This document shows positions 51,474 through 64,000 of a DNA stretch of 64,000 nt, piece by piece; position 1 is the first letter of the stretch, and each line of letters begins with the position of its first letter. The translations under genes and the position numbers were made by a program. The stretch is from NCBI GenBank assembly GCA_000733355.1, contig JNVV01000009.1, forward strand, positions 287,521-351,520, given 5' to 3'. Origin of the DNA: Falciphora oryzae (lineage: Eukaryota; Ascomycota; Sordariomycetes; Magnaporthales; Magnaporthaceae). The notes beneath the pieces were generated by a model. The model saw only the letters and a list, made by a program, of their open reading frames with translations. It searched no databases and was not told the origin of the DNA.

Positions 51474-54400
51474 TTATCCTCCTTTTCCTAAGGCGCGTTT
51501 CGAAACCTTCCGAAGCCCGTTTAAGGGATGCGGCCGTGCTTATATTTAATGGCACGCGGGGGTCCCTAAGCTTGTCGGGGTTAAGCCGATAAAAAGCAAT
51601 AACGTGCTGCTTAGATCCGTCGGTATCGAAATGCTCCCAAAGTTCCCACGTCCAGTCCTTTTTGCGTGGGTAATCCTCCCATTGGACAAAGTAACGAACT
51701 TTCCCGCCTGTGTCCATGGAATCCATAACTTTCTTTACAACGAAATCTCTTATAACCGAAAGGGCCTCCTGTAATACCTGGTTAGGGTTAGGTCGTACCT
51801 AAATGCTAAAGCGGTAGGGCTTGATAAGGGATACGTGAAAAGCGTTATAGATTTTCCAGGTTTTAGGTAGGGCTAGTCGTACCGCCGTGGGAGAAATGAC
51901 CTTAAGGATCCGGAAGGGCCCGAGCATTTTGGCATCGAGTTTTTTGGCAGGGCGACGGGTCTTTATGTGCCGAGCGTTTAGCATAACAAGCTGTCCTTCG
52001 GTAAGGACCGGCGAAGGGCTTCTCTTTTTGTCGGCCCAATGCTTTATCCGTTCCCGGGCTTTTTCAAGGTGCCGTTTGGCTTCTTCGTGCATTTGGGTTA
52101 TCCAGTGCCGGTAAAGTTGGCTTGCTAAATTGCGTATTCGTCCTAGGAAAGGGGGATTATTAGAAGCTGGGTGATACCCGTAGTTGGCGAAAAAAGGGGT
52201 AATGGAAATACTTGCCGAAAATGTATTATTATAGGCAAATTCCGCCGTGGGTAGCAGCTTAACCCAATCGGTTATTTCGTAATTTACGAAGGACCTAAAG
52301 TAAGCTTTTAAGCTTTGGTTAAACCTTTCGGTTTATCTATCCGTTTGGGGATAAAAGGCAGTGCTTATTTTTGGCTTTATACCTACCAAACGGAGGAAAT
52401 TTTTCCACAAATGGCTTGTAAATTTGGAATCCCTATTAGAGATAATATCCAGGGGCATACCGTGCAGTCGCCAATATTTTTTGGCGAAAATGCGGATAAA
52501 ATCATCCGATTTTTTACCCTCGATTTTGAGGGGGACGAAATGCGCCATTTTAGTAAAAGGGTTTACCATTACCCAAATTGAATCGCACTTATCGCTTAAA
52601 GGGAGGTCCGTAATGAAGTCCATGGCCACCGTTTTCCAGGGCTGGTAATGCAGCTCCATAGGTTGTAGGGGTCCAAAGGGGGCATGCTTTAGGGCCTTAT
52701 TGCGTTAGCACTCCAGGCATCCCCTTACGTATTCCCGGACTTTTGCTTCGATATTGGGCTACCAAAAGTGCCGAGTAATTAATTCGAAGGTTTTATCCAT
52801 ACCTATATATCCAGCGACTTTTGTGTTATGTTCGGATTCGAGGACTTTTTTTTGCAGGGCTTCCGTTGGCACCCACAATCTTTTTTTATAATAAAGGAGG
52901 CTATTTTTAACTTTTTTACCCTTTTCGGGCTTTTAAAAGCGGCTTTGGTATTCGGAATCCGATATACCAGCTTGTTTAACTTTGTTAGTAAATTCCGTAG
53001 CCCACTTTAGGACTGGAATATTGCAAAGCCGGCTTGGGGATAGGAGGAAAAAAGGTGCTTTTTGCGGCAAAGCTTTTTCCATAGGGTTATTTTTTTGTCT
53101 TTCCAGGGCCGAAATTTTTGTTGGGAAGTGTTTTTTTTGCAGGATCGTCGTAATCGGCTAATCTTTATTCCCCCCTTTTTTAAGCTTGTGCTGGGGTAAT
53201 TTCGATAGCATATTAGCCTTTTTATTTTGCTTTTCTGGCCGGTAGTTGATTATAAACCAATAACCAGCCAGTTGTTGTGCCTATTTGGTTTGCTTTCGAT
53301 TAAGGACTTTGGCCGTTAGGAAATATTCGAGGTTCCGGTGATCCGTATAAACCTTTATCCGGTGCTTTGCCCCTTTAAGGTAATGCCTCCACCTAACGAA
53401 ACAATCGACGACTGCTAAAAGCTTTTTATCGTAAATTTCGTAGTTGATTTCGGCAGGTGACATTTTGCGTGAATGGAAAGCAACGGGGTGCAGTTTGTTA
53501 GTTTCGGGGTCCTTTTGGGATAGTACCCTTCTAAGGGCAAAGTCCGAAGCGTTTACTTCGACTTGCGCCGGGAGAAACGGATCGAAATGCCGGAGTATCG
53601 GAGGCGAAACGAAAGCGACTTTAAGAGCTTTGAAGGCCTGGTCCATCTCGGGGGTCCATCGCCATTGGCTTTTAAACAGGGCGTTGGCCGTCGTTATAGG
53701 CCTAACGATTTTGGAAAACCCTTTGATAAACCTCCTATAAAAGTTGGCGAATCCAATAAAGGATTGGGAGTCCTTAAAGCATTTAGGGGCTTCTTATTGC
53801 ATAATGGCGTTTATTTTATCCTTAAATATTGCGATACCGTCGGGTCCTATTATATAACCAAGGAATTCGACTTCGTGCACCCCCTAAACGCATTTGCGAA
53901 GGGCTACGGCTAGGTTGTATTTAGTAAAGCGGCGAAGCACCTCCTTTACCAAATTATCGTATTGTTCCTTAGTCTTTGCGTATATTAAAAGGTCATCCAA
54001 ATACACGAAAAGCCCGGCATCGATAAGGTTTATAAAAATATAGTTCATTATGCTTTGGAAGGTGGCGGGGGCGTTGATAAGGCCCATAGGCATAACCGTG
54101 AATTCGAAAACGCCGTATTTGCAACGGAAGGCCGTAAACCATTCGTGCCCTTTTTTTATCCGAATTAGGTTAAACCCGGTTTTAAGGTCGATTTTCGTTT
54201 TCCATTTAGCATTCCGAAGTCGATCCTAAAGCTCCGTAATAAGCGGGATAAAGCACCGAATCGGAATCGTTTTAGCGTTTACGTCCTTATAATCGACCAC
54301 CACCCTTAAGGGATCGAAAGGGTTTTTCTTTTCTGCGAACATAAGGGGCGAACTGTTGGCAATTTTGCATGGCCTAACCTTGCCGGTTCGCATATGCTTT

Positions 54401-55200
54401 TCCAGCTAAAGCTTTAAAACGTCCAGCTCCTTTTAGCTCATTTGGTATAAGGGGCTATGGTTTAATTGAGCTCCTTTTTTTAAATGAATTTTGTGGTCCC
54501 AGGGCTAATGATCGGGAAAACGGGTAGCGGCCTCTTCCGTTATAATAGGAAAGAACTCCCTAAACTCCTCTAGTACCGATTTGAGGCCGTCCGAATTTGC
54601 TTTGGCTATTTCCTTAGGGGAAGGAATACTATGCCCGTACTTAATGGCTGCAATAACTGCGGGTTCGACCGTTTTCATATCCTCCCGAAGGCGTAAGCCT
54701 TTTAGGGGCCGTAAGTCCTGTAGCTTCCGGGCCCGGGGCTTGTTGCACTTCCGGCACTTGTCCGAATCCATGCGGATATTCCGAAGGTCGCGATCTAATA
54801 AGCCCAACGGTGGGTGTTGCCTTTGCCATGCGAAGGGTAGGATAACGTCGCAATCTGGATCCGTAGGACTAATTTCGAACGTTTTTATAAAATAGTGCGT
54901 TTTGTGCCGGAAGGTAACGTCGACCACTAGTTGCTTTCCGGCCTTTAGTTCGACCGCCCCTAAAAAGGTAGTTATAATGCGGGGAATAGCTTTGTCGACC
55001 AAATGCCCTGGAAGCTGCTTGGCTATTTTGTCCGAAATAACCTTCGTATCGCTTCCTCCGTCCAAAAGGACCCGAACAGGTATTTCCTTCGATCTTTTCG
55101 CCCGTATGTACATGCGAAGGATTGGCCTTGCGAGTTCCTTATCCGTTAAAGGCTTTCGTGCAGCAGCGACGGTCGATGGTTGTCAATAATCATCGTCCGA
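51442..55200 (-). pseudogene. gypsy A pol: protease, RT, RNase H, integrase, chromodomain
   Basis: Protease 54505-55113 with VRVLLDGGSDTKVIS. RT near 53884-54093 with MGLINAPATFQSIMNYIF and FVYLDDLLIYA (intact YLDD). RNase H 53281-53646 (VEVNASDFALRRVLSQ; YTDHRNLEYFLTAK). Integrase core 52333-52659 (AMDFITDLPLS; FTSHLWKNFLRLVGIKP). Integrase C-terminal 51799-52092 and chromodomain 51442-51726 (RYFVQWEDYPRKKDWTWELW). The frame is broken by many stops. Confidence 0.88.
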
Positions 55201-55289
55201 TTCCGAATTTGATAGTTTAAAAATTCGTGGTTCGCTCGGGGCTTTTAAAGTGAGGCCAGCGATTTTAGCCTTTTTGGCCTGTAGCTGTT

Positions 55290-57490
55290 CCTCCTATTCG
55301 TCCGTTGCAGGGCGTTTAAGAATGGATTTGGCACCGGCCGTTTTTGCTGGTGTAGGAGGGAGTTCCTTGCCGTTGGTGTCCTTTTTGGCGTAGCATTTTA
55401 ACGTATGGTGCCCTTCTTTTTCGCAACGCCAGCAATCGGCTTTGGCTAACTTTCGTGCGTCGATATCGCGTTGTTCGATTCCTTCGAATGCCAATTTGGT
55501 AGTAGTCCAAATGTTGTTCCTTTTATCGTTGGCCTTCTTTCCGGAACGGGAGCTTGAGGATGGATTTGGGTTCTTGTTTTTGGAGCCCTTGCCGCGGCGA
55601 CGGCCCGCGTTCGAGCGCTCCTAATTCGAAGCGGGCTCGTCTTTTCCTTTTTCCTTTTGCCCTATTCTTTGCATTAAAGCCTTAATGGAAGCTCTGTCCG
55701 CGAGCTTTTGCTCGTAAATAATCCCTACCTCCTGGAAGGCTTCGAGGAATTCGGCGTCGTCCGTAAGGATTCGACCTTTATTGGCATATACCAAATCGGC
55801 GATACCTTTAGGTAGCGAGGATCGGACGAAATCCCGGAAGGTCGTGCCGGTCCATCGGGTGGTGATATTGTACTGCCCCAGCTCCGTTAGGTAGCCGACG
55901 ATATCGCCGTTGTATTTTAAAGACCGGAGCTTTTTGGCATTAGTTCGTTCCTCGTTAAGGTCCTTATAGTACTCCTTTAGCGACGAAACGTATCCTTTCC
56001 AGGAATTTTAAACGTTTATAAATTCTAATAAACGTACCCTGGCTACGTGCTATTGGAAAGCGGCTCCTTTTAGGAGGGACCCAACCCAAATAATGCGGTA
56101 CGGGTCACCCGTAAAGCTTTAGGGGCAAGCGTTCATATAAGCTTGTACTACGAACCACTAGTTTTTAAATTTGGTGCGATCCCTTTCGAAAGCGCTGGGG
56201 GCTTTAAATTGCACGGGGTTAACCATAAAAACCGTGCCCTGGGGAATTCCCCTAAAGGGTTGCGGCGCTTTATCGCCTAGCGGAAAGGGTGATCAGAACA
56301 GCCGTAGCTTTCGGTTAGGAGGTCGCGGTAGCAGGTTATTATCGCTATTATCCGATTCCGAAAAGTCCGAAAAGTCCGGATTACCGGCGGGTTGTCCCTG
56401 TGTCCGTCCCGGCGTAATGCTTATGCGGGCCTGGTTTGCTCGGGTTTGTGAATCCCTTAGGGTTTTTTCCATTTGTGCGGCCAGCAAGCCGGCGTTCGAT
56501 CCGACGATCCGTTCCCGCGCTATCGAGCTTGTTTGTTTAAAAGCGGAAGGCGGAAATATATCGGTATTAACTTCGGCTCTGTTTTCCCTAATAGGGACGG
56601 GTACGTCCTAGGAAAAGCTTCGGTTTAATCCGGGTTATTAAAACGATCGTTGCAGGGCCGAAAATACAGTAGCTGATTTAGGCCGCTTTTTTTATGCTGC
56701 AAACCGCCGGCTTTCCCGTACGGCGTCCTTAACAAGCTGGTAAGTTTAAGCTAATATGCGTCGCTCGGTTTCGGTAAGGGCCTCGGGCGAAACATACTCC
56801 TTAGTTAGGAAATCCTGGATTTGGGCATTTTTATTAACGGCCTAGTTGGAAATTCCCTTTTCGAAGGTGGAAAGTCGTGCTTGTAGGTTTTACAAGTGGG
56901 TTTGTTGGGCCCGAGTAACGTCCCGGAGCTGAATTAAGGCTTCCGAACGGATTTTTTGCTTTTCGGCCAAAATGGCGACCGTGGCCCAAATTTGTTGTGC
57001 AAATGCCTGGCTTTTTCCGATAATCCGTTGCCGGAATACCTTTTGTTAATCGGCGGAAGCGATTAGGCTTTTATTATATAAAAAGACGACGGTATAGTAC
57101 GCGTGGGTGATACGGTCGTAATGGGTCCCGATTTCGCGGATTTGTTCCCAATCGGCGAGAATTTCCTAGCTCACACTTCGGGATAGGGCCGAAATTGCTT
57201 CGTGCGTATTGATAAATTCCCGCTGGATTTCGGTCATCTAGCCCGGGGGATTTTAAAGGCGTCCCACGGATATAAGGGCTTGTTGTTCGAAGGCTATGTT
57301 AAAAGGGGGTGCCGAATAAAGGATAAATGCTCCCTAATTGTCGAGCATAGGGGTATTTTGACGTTCTTCCGGTGCAGACCGGGAGGGGCTTTCGGGGGCT
57401 TTTCCGGCCGCTTTTTTAAATTGGGCCGGCATGGTATCGGTAGGTATACCGGAATCGCTAGGCAAAAAGGGGGATTCCGTTAATTCCACG
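55290..57490 (-). pseudogene. gypsy A gag (zinc knuckle end; N-terminal part cut by element B)
   Basis: CCHC knuckle CWRCEKEGHHTLKC at ~55400-55440. Upstream fragments resemble element B's gag, including the THEAISALSR region near 57200. Interrupted by stops. Confidence 0.8.
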
Positions 57491-57498
57491 GCCGATAT

Positions 57499-57784
57499 TG
57501 TAACAAGGGGTTAAAAACGGCTTGGAGAAAGAATCTCTAAATTGCAGATAATCTTTCTATGGGCTCAAAAGATGCTTGAGGAAGAAGGAATCTCTTATGG
57601 AGGATATAGGAGATGGCAGGGTTTATATAAACCACTTTGTGATCCGTGCGAAATATTGAGTACATGATTCACATTGCCCCTCCGGCCTTCGGCCTTTGGG
57701 CCTCGGGGCCGTTGGGCACCTATACCGGTTCCCGGACCTTTTGTGGGGCCGATTAGGCGAGTCCACAGGTTCTTCCGTGTGACA
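57499..57784 (-). repeat. 3' LTR of gypsy element B
   Basis: 286 bp, TGTAAC...GTGACA; similar to 51179-51473 but diverged in its right half, with TATA-like tttatataaacc at ~57625. Confidence 0.85.
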
Positions 57785-57789
57785 CTATC

Positions 57790-60700
57790 CTCCTTTTCCT
57801 AGGGCGCGTCTCGAAACCTTTTAAAGCCCGTTTAAGGGATGCGGCCGTGCCTATATCTTGTGGCACGCGGGGGTCCTTAGGCTTATCGGGGTTAAGCCGA
57901 TAAAAGGCAACAACGTGTTGCTTAAACCCGTCGGTATCGAAATGCTCCTAAGGTTCCCACGTCCAGTCCTTTTTTCGTAGGTAATCTTCCTATTGGACCA
58001 GGTAACGAACCTTCCCGTTTGTATTTATAGAATCTATAACCTTTTTTACAACGAAATCTCTTATAACCGAGGGGGCCTCCCGTAGTACCTGGTTAGGGTT
58101 AGGTCGTGCTTAAATGCTAGAGCGGTAGGGTTCGATAAGGGATACGTGGAAAGCGTTATGGATTTTCTAGGTTTTAGGCAGGGCTAGTCGTACCGCCGTG
58201 GGAGAAATAACTTTAAGGATCCGGAAGGGCCCGAGCATTTTGGCATTGAGTTTTTTGGCGGGGCGACGGGTTTTTATGTGCCGGGCGTTTAATATAACGA
58301 ATTGTCCTTTGGTAAGGACCGGCGAGGGGCTTTTCCTTTTGTCGGCCCAATGCTTTATTCGTTCCCGGGCTTTTTCGAGGTGTTGTTTGGCTTCTTCGTG
58401 CACCTGGGTTATTTAATGCCGGTAGAGTTGGCTTGCTGGATTGCGTATTCGTTCTGGGAGAGGGGGATTATTGGAAGCTAGGTGGTACCCGTAATTGGCG
58501 AAAAAGGGAGTAATGGAGGTATTTGCTGAAGATATATTATTATAGGCAAATTCCGCCGTAGGTAATAGCTCGACCTAGTTGGTTATTTCGTAATTTACGA
58601 AAGACTTAAGGTAGGCTTTTAGGTTTTAGTTAAGCCTTTTGGTTTGTCCATCCGTTTGGGGATGGAAGGCAGTGTTTATTTTTGGTTTAATGCTTACCAA
58701 ACGGAGGAAATCTTTCCATAAGTGGCTTGTAAATTTGGAATCTTTATTAAAAATAATATCTAGAGGTACACCGTGCAGTCGCTAGTATTTTTTGGCGAAA
58801 ATGCGGATAAGGTTATCCGACTTTTTACCTTTGATTTTGAGGGGGACGAAATGCGCCATTTTGGTAAAGGGGTTTACTATTACCCAAATTAAATCGTACC
58901 TATCGCTTAAAGGGAGGTCCGTGATGAAGTTTATGGCTACCGTTTTTTAGGGCTGGTAATGCAGCTTTATAGGTTATAGGGGTTTAAAGGGGGCATGCTT
59001 TGGGGCCTTATTGCGTTGGCACTCCAGGCATCCCTTTACGTATTCCCGGACTTTTGCTTCGATATTGGGCCACTAAAAGTGCCGAGTAATTAATTCGAGG
59101 GTTTTATCCATACCCATATGTCTAGCGACTTTTATATCATGTTCGGATTTGAGGACTTCTTTTTGCAGGGCTTCCGTTAACACCCACAGCCTTTTTTTAT
59201 AATAAAGGAGGCTATCCTTAACTTTTTCACCCTTTTCGGGCTTTTGAAAGCGGCTTTGGTATTCGGAATCCGATATACTAGTTTATTTAACTTTGTTAGT
59301 AAATTCCGTAGCCCATTTTAGGACTGGAATATTGCAAAGCCGGCCTGGGGATAGGAGGAAAGAAGGTGCTCTTTGCGGCAAAGCTTTTTCTATGGGGTTA
59401 TCTTTTTGTCCTTCCAGGGCCGAAATTCTTACTAGGAAGTGTTTTTTTTGCAGGATCGTTGTAATTGGCTGATCCTTACTCCCCCTTTTTTTAGGCTTGT
59501 GTTGGGGTAATTTCGATAGCATATCGGCTTTTTTATTTTGCTTTTCTGGCCGGTAGTTAATTATAAACCAATAACCAGCTAGTTGTTATGCCTATTTGGC
59601 TTGCTTTCGATTAAGGATTTTGGCCGTTAGGAAATATTCGAGGTTCCGGTGATCCGTATAAACCTTTATCCGGTGTTTTGCCTTTTTGAAGTAATGCTTC
59701 CACTTAGCGAAATAGTTGACGACCGCTAAAAGTTCCTTATCGTGGATTTTATAGTTGATTTCGGCGGGTGACATTTTGCGCGAATGGAAGGCAACGGGGT
59801 GCAGTTTGTTGGTTTCGGGGTCCTTTTGGGATAGCACCTTTCCAAGGGCAAAGTTCGAAGCGTCTACCTCGATTTGCGCCGGGAGAAACGGATCGAAATG
59901 CCGGAGTATTGGAGGCGAAATAAAAGCGACTTTAAAAGCTTCGAAGGCCTGGTCCATCTCGGAGGTCCATCGCCATTGGCTTTTAGGCAGGGCGTTGGCC
60001 GTCGTTATAGGCTTAACGATTTCGGAAAACCTTTTAATAAACCTTTTGTAAAAGTTGGCAAAGCCGACGAACGACTGGGAGTTTTTAAGGCAGTTGGGGG
60101 TCTTCCATTGGATGATAGCATTAACTTTGTCCTTGGATATTGCGATGCCTTCGGGTCCTATTATGTGACTAAGGAACTCGATTTCGTGTACCCCCTAAAC
60201 GCATTTGCGAGGGGCTACGGCTAGGTTGTGTTTGGTAAGGCGGCGAAGCACCTCCTTTATTAAATTATCGTGTTGTTTTTTGGTTTTTGCGTATATTAGG
60301 AGGTTATCCAAATATACGAGGAGCCCGGCATTGATAAGGTTTATAAAGATATGGTTTATTATGCTTTAGAAGGTGGCGGGGGCGTTGATGAGGCTTATAG
60401 GCATAACCGTGAATTTGAAGACGCCGTATTTGCAGCGGAAGGCTGTAAGCTATTCGTGCCCCTTTTTCATCCGAATTAGGTTAAACCCGGTTTTAAGGTC
60501 GATTTTCGTTTTCCATTTGGCATTCCGAAGTCGATCTTGGAGCTCCGTAATAAGCGGGATAGGGCACCGAATCGGAATCGTTTTGGCGTTTACGTCCTTG
60601 TAGTCGACCACTACCCTTAAGGGATCGAGGGGGTTTTTCTTTTTTGCGAACATAAGGGGCGAACTGTTGGCAGTTTTGCATGGCCTGGCCCGACCGATTC

Positions 60701-61500
60701 GTATTTGCTTTTCCAGCCACGGCTTTAGGACATTTAATTCCTTTTAGCTTATTGGGTATAAGGGGCTATGGGTTAATTGAGCTCCTTTTTTGAGGTGAAT
60801 TTTGTGGTTCCAGGGCTGATGATCGGGAAAACGGGTGGTAGCCGCTTCCGTTATAATAGGGAAAAATTCTTTAAATTCCTGTGGCACCGATTCGAGGCCG
60901 TTCGAATCTGCTTTGTTTATTTCTTTAAGGGAAGGAATACCGTGCCCGTATTTAATAGCGGTAATAATCGCGGGCTTAACTGTTTTTATGTTCTCCCGAA
61001 GGCGTAAGCCTTTGGGCGGCCGTAAATCCTGTGGCTTCCGTGCCCGTGGTTTGTTGCATTTCCGGCATTTGTCCGAATCCATTCGGATATCCCGAAGGTC
61101 GCGATCTAGTAACCCTAGCGGTGGGTGTTGCTTTTGCCATGCGAAGGGCAGGATAATATCGCAATCTGGATCCGTAGGACTGATTTCGAACGTTTCCGTA
61201 GAATAGTGCGTTTTGTGCCGGAGGGTAACGTCGACAACTAGTTGCTTTCCGGCCTCTGGTTCGATTTTCTTTGAAAAGGAGGTTATTACGCGAGGGATAG
61301 CTCTGTTAACCAGGTGACCTGGGAGTTGTTTGGCTATTTTGTCCGATATGACCTTTGTATCGCTGCTTCCGTTTAAAAGGACCCGGACAGGTATTTCCTT
61401 CGATCCCTTCGCCCGTATATACATGCGGAGGATCGGTTTTGCGAGTTCTTTATCCGTTAAGGGCTTTCGGGACTGGTTAGCGGCGATAGTTGATGGTTGT
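57790..61500 (-). pseudogene. gypsy B pol (catalytic residues mutated)
   Basis: Same domains as A: integrase C-terminal 58167-58403, integrase core ~58.6-59.0 kb, RNase H 59592-59957, RT ~60.2-60.65 kb and protease 60744-61424. The protease motif reads VRVLLNGSSDTKVIS (Asp to Asn against A). The RT motif at ~60305-60325 reads VYLDNLLIY (YLDD to YLDN). Both are G-to-A changes on the coding strand, consistent with RIP. Many stops. Confidence 0.85.
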
Positions 61501-61629
61501 TAACAGTCATCGTCCGATTCCGAATTTGATAGTTTAAAGATTCGTGGTTCGCTCGGGGCTTTTGAGGTGAGGCCAGCGATTTTAGCCTTTTTGGCCTGTG
61601 GCTGTTCTTCCTATTCGTCCGTTACAAAG

Positions 61630-63930
61630 CGTTTAAGGATGGATTTGGTACCGGCTGTTTTTGCTGGTGTAGGAGGGAGTTTTTTGCCGTTGGTATCCTT
61701 TTTGGCGTAGCATTTTAACGTATGGTGCCTTTCTCTTCCGCAGCGCTAGCAATTGGCTTTGGCCAACTTTCGTGCGTCGATATCGCGTTATTCGATTCTT
61801 TCGAGTGCTAATTTGGTGGTAGTCCAAATGTTGTTTTTTTTGTCGGCGGCCTTTTTATCGTTGGCCTTCTTTCCGGAACGGGAGCTTGAGGATGGATTTG
61901 GGTTCTTGTTTTTGGAGCCTTTGCCGCGGCGACGGCCCGCGTTTGAGCGCTTTTAATTCGAAGCGGGCTCGTCTTTTCCCTTTTCCTTTTGGCCCGTTTT
62001 TTGCATTAAAGCTTTAATAAAGGTTTTATCCGCGAGCTTTTGCTCGTAAGTGATCCCTGCCTTTTGGAAGGCTTCGAGGAATTCGGCGTCGTCCGTAAGG
62101 ATTTGACCTTTATTGGCATATACCAAATCGGCGATACTTTCGGGTAGCGAGGATCGGACGAAATCCCGGAAGGTCGTACCGGTCTATCGGGTAGTGATAT
62201 TGTACTGCCCTAGCTCCGTTAGGTAGCCGACGATATCGCCGTTGTACTTTAGGGACCGGAGCTTTTTGGCATCGGTTCGTTCTTCGTTAGGGTTTTTATA
62301 GTGTTTTTTTAGCGACGAAGCGTATTTTTTCCAGGAATTTTGAACGTTTATGGATTCTAGTGAACGTGCCCTGGCTACGTGCTATTGGAGGGCGGCTCCT
62401 TTTAGGAGGGACCTAACCCAAGTGATGCGGTGCGGGTTACCCGTGAAGCTTTGGGGGCAGGCGTTTATATAAGCTTGTACTACGAATTATTAGTTTTTAA
62501 ATTTGGTGCGATCCTTTTCGAAAGCGCTGGGGGTTTTGAGTTGTACGGGGTTGATTATAAAAACCGTGCTTTGGGGAGTTCCTTTAGGGGGTTGCGAAGC
62601 CTTATCGCTTGGCGGAGAGGGTGATTGGAATAGCCGTGGCTTTTGGTTAGGAGGTTTCGGTGGCAGGTTATTATTGCTATTATTCGATTCCGAAGAGTCC
62701 GAAAAGTCCGGATTACCGGCGGGTTGTCCTTGTGTCCGTCCCGGCGTAATGTTTGTGCGGGTTTGGTTTGTTTGGGTTTGTGAATCTTTTAGGGTCTTTT
62801 TTATTTGTGCGGCTAGTAAGCCGGCGTTTGATCCGACGATCCGTTCCCGCGCTATCGAGCTTGTTTGTTTAAAAGCGGAAGGCGGAAGTATATCGGTATC
62901 AATTTCGGCCTTATTTTCCTTAGTAGGGACGGGTACGTCCTGGGGAGAGCTTCGGTTTGATCCGGGTTGTTGAGACGATCGTTGCAGGGCCGAAAATATA
63001 GTAGCCGATTTAGGCCGCTTTCTTTGTGCTGTAAGCCGCCGGCTTTCCCGTACGGCGTTTTTAACAAGCTGGCGAGTTTGGGCTAATATGCGTCGCTTGG
63101 TTTCGGTGAGAGCTTCGGGCGAAATATGCTTTTTGGTTAGGAGATTTTGGATTTGGGCATTTTTATCGACGGCCTAGTTAGTAATTTCTTTTTCGAAGGT
63201 GGAAAGCCGTGTTTGTAAGTTTTGCAAGTGGTTTTGTTGGGCCCGAGTAACGTTCCGAAGCTGAATTAGGGCCTCCGAATGGGTTTGTTGCTTTTTGGCT
63301 AAAGTGGTAACCGTAGCTTAAATTTGTTGTGCAAATGCCTGGCTTTTTCCGATGATCCGTTGCCGGAATGCCTTTTGTTGCTTGGCAGAAGCGATTAGGC
63401 CTTCTTTATATAAGGAGACGACGGTACTGTACGCGTGGGTGATGTGGTTGTAATGGGTTTTGATTTCGCGGATTTGTTCCCGATCGGCGAGGATTTCCTG
63501 GCTTATATTTCGGGATAGGGCCGAAATTGCTTCGTGCGTATTGATGAATTTCCGCTGGATTTTAGTCATCCAGCCCGGGGGATCTTAAAGGCGTTTTACG
63601 GATATAAGGGCTTGTTGTTCGAGGGCTATGTTGAAAGGGGGTGCCGAATACAGGATAAGTGCCCTTTGATCGTCGAGCATAGGGGTATTTTGACGTTCTT
63701 TCGGTGCAGACCGGGAGGGGCCTTCGGGGGCTTTTCCGGCCGCTTTTTCAGATTGGGCCGGCATGGTATCGGTAGGTATACCGGAATCGCTGGGTAAAGA
63801 AGGTGATTTCGTTGATTCCCGGGCCGGCATGCTAAAGTCGCTTGGTAGGGAAGGAGATGTCGTTGCAAACGAAATGAGGGGGTCCGGTTCTTTGTATTTC
63901 TGGGCAGCGTAAAATCCCAAACGTACAAGG
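61630..63930 (-). pseudogene. gypsy B gag (degraded)
   Basis: Includes a coiled-coil-like segment at 63318-63569 (NTHEAISALSRNISQEILAD) and a Pro/Ser-rich start at 63585-63928 (PARESTKSPSLPSDSGIPTD). The knuckle region near 61.7 kb is altered. Continues or starts beyond 63.93 kb. Confidence 0.75.
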
Positions 63931-64000
63931 GAGATTTTCCGGCCTTTTTTGGAGTCCCGTGATTTCGCTAGGGCGATTGAGAAGGTGAAACGACCTTTTT

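Larger units (their letters stand above)
51179..57498 (-). mobile_element. Ty3/gypsy chromodomain element A (visible part)
   Basis: 3' LTR 51179-51473, then on the minus strand chromodomain, integrase, RNase H, reverse transcriptase, protease and gag in chromovirus order. The internal sequence stops at 57498 (gatat), where element B begins. The polypurine tract next to the 3' LTR reads ggaaaaggaggataa. The left flank is ctgcc (51174-51178). Many in-frame stops (for example CAA-to-TAA after FYPQTDR). Confidence 0.88.
57499..64000 (-). mobile_element. Ty3/gypsy chromodomain element B (runs out of window)
   Basis: 3' LTR 57499-57784, internal region same order as A and collinear with it. In B the gag continues past the point where A ends (63833-64000). 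The 5' LTR lies outside the window. Confidence 0.85.

Noticed and set aside
51179..57784. Element A as a complete element sharing the LTR at 57499 with element B
   Set aside because: A lacks the gag N-terminus and leader next to that LTR, and no duplication matches ctgcc after 57784; nesting explains the data better.
1..64000. tRNA or rRNA genes
   Set aside because: No convincing tRNA arms or rRNA segments were noticed by eye; a tRNAscan-SE run would be needed to exclude them.

Overview
The window looks like nuclear DNA of a filamentous ascomycete (Pezizomycotina, probably a Sordariomycete). Genes are GC-rich and carry short introns (about 50-100 nt, GT-AG). The recognisable families are fungal: a PIR-like wall protein, a secreted short tyrosinase, an NmrA-like reductase and a HeLo-like N-domain protein. 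Retroelements carry many CpA-to-TpA type nonsense changes, as expected from repeat-induced point mutation (RIP). No bacterial, organellar or CRISPR features were seen.

Layout. 1-12.3 kb: the 3' end of an acidic protein with ten decapeptide repeats; a caspase-fold protein with a membrane anchor (-); a frameshifted CHAT-protease relic (+); a short-chain dehydrogenase (-); a HeLo-like protein with a prion-like NPYG tract and an in-frame TGA (-); a GNAT acetyltransferase relic (-); and a frameshifted unknown gene (+). 12.3-35 kb: mostly ordinary housekeeping or secreted genes, namely a multipass membrane protein, a U1-type zinc-finger splicing factor (WBP4-like), a PIR/GPI wall protein, an M14 carboxypeptidase, an NmrA-like reductase, a tyrosinase broken by one frameshift, and several hypothetical membrane proteins. 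35.3-46.4 kb: a nested transposon island. Two adjacent 251-bp MITEs (TTA target duplications) have each been split by an LTR element. One insertion is an 8.17-kb Ty1/copia element carrying a nested solo LTR; the other is a 2.37-kb gag-only derivative. 46.4-51.1 kb: a subtilisin (S8) gene with a DUF7580-like N-terminal part, ruined by nonsense changes and frameshifts, next to a TPR fragment of NLR type. 51.2-64 kb: two degraded Ty3/gypsy chromodomain elements, both on the minus strand; the right one most likely inserted into the left one's gag.

Taken together, five loci carry domains used in fungal cell-death and allorecognition systems (caspase fold, CHAT, HeLo-like, S8 subtilisin, TPR). Only the caspase-like gene looks fully open, and the HeLo-like gene is intact up to one TGA. 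The window therefore reads as a fast-evolving, partly dead cell-death gene neighbourhood beside a RIP-mutated transposon nest. The most novel observations are the exact MITE/LTR nesting, a fossil U3 inside the gag-only element, the palindrome at the LTR/primer-site junction, and the HeLo-like protein with prion-like tract and readable extension behind its TGA.
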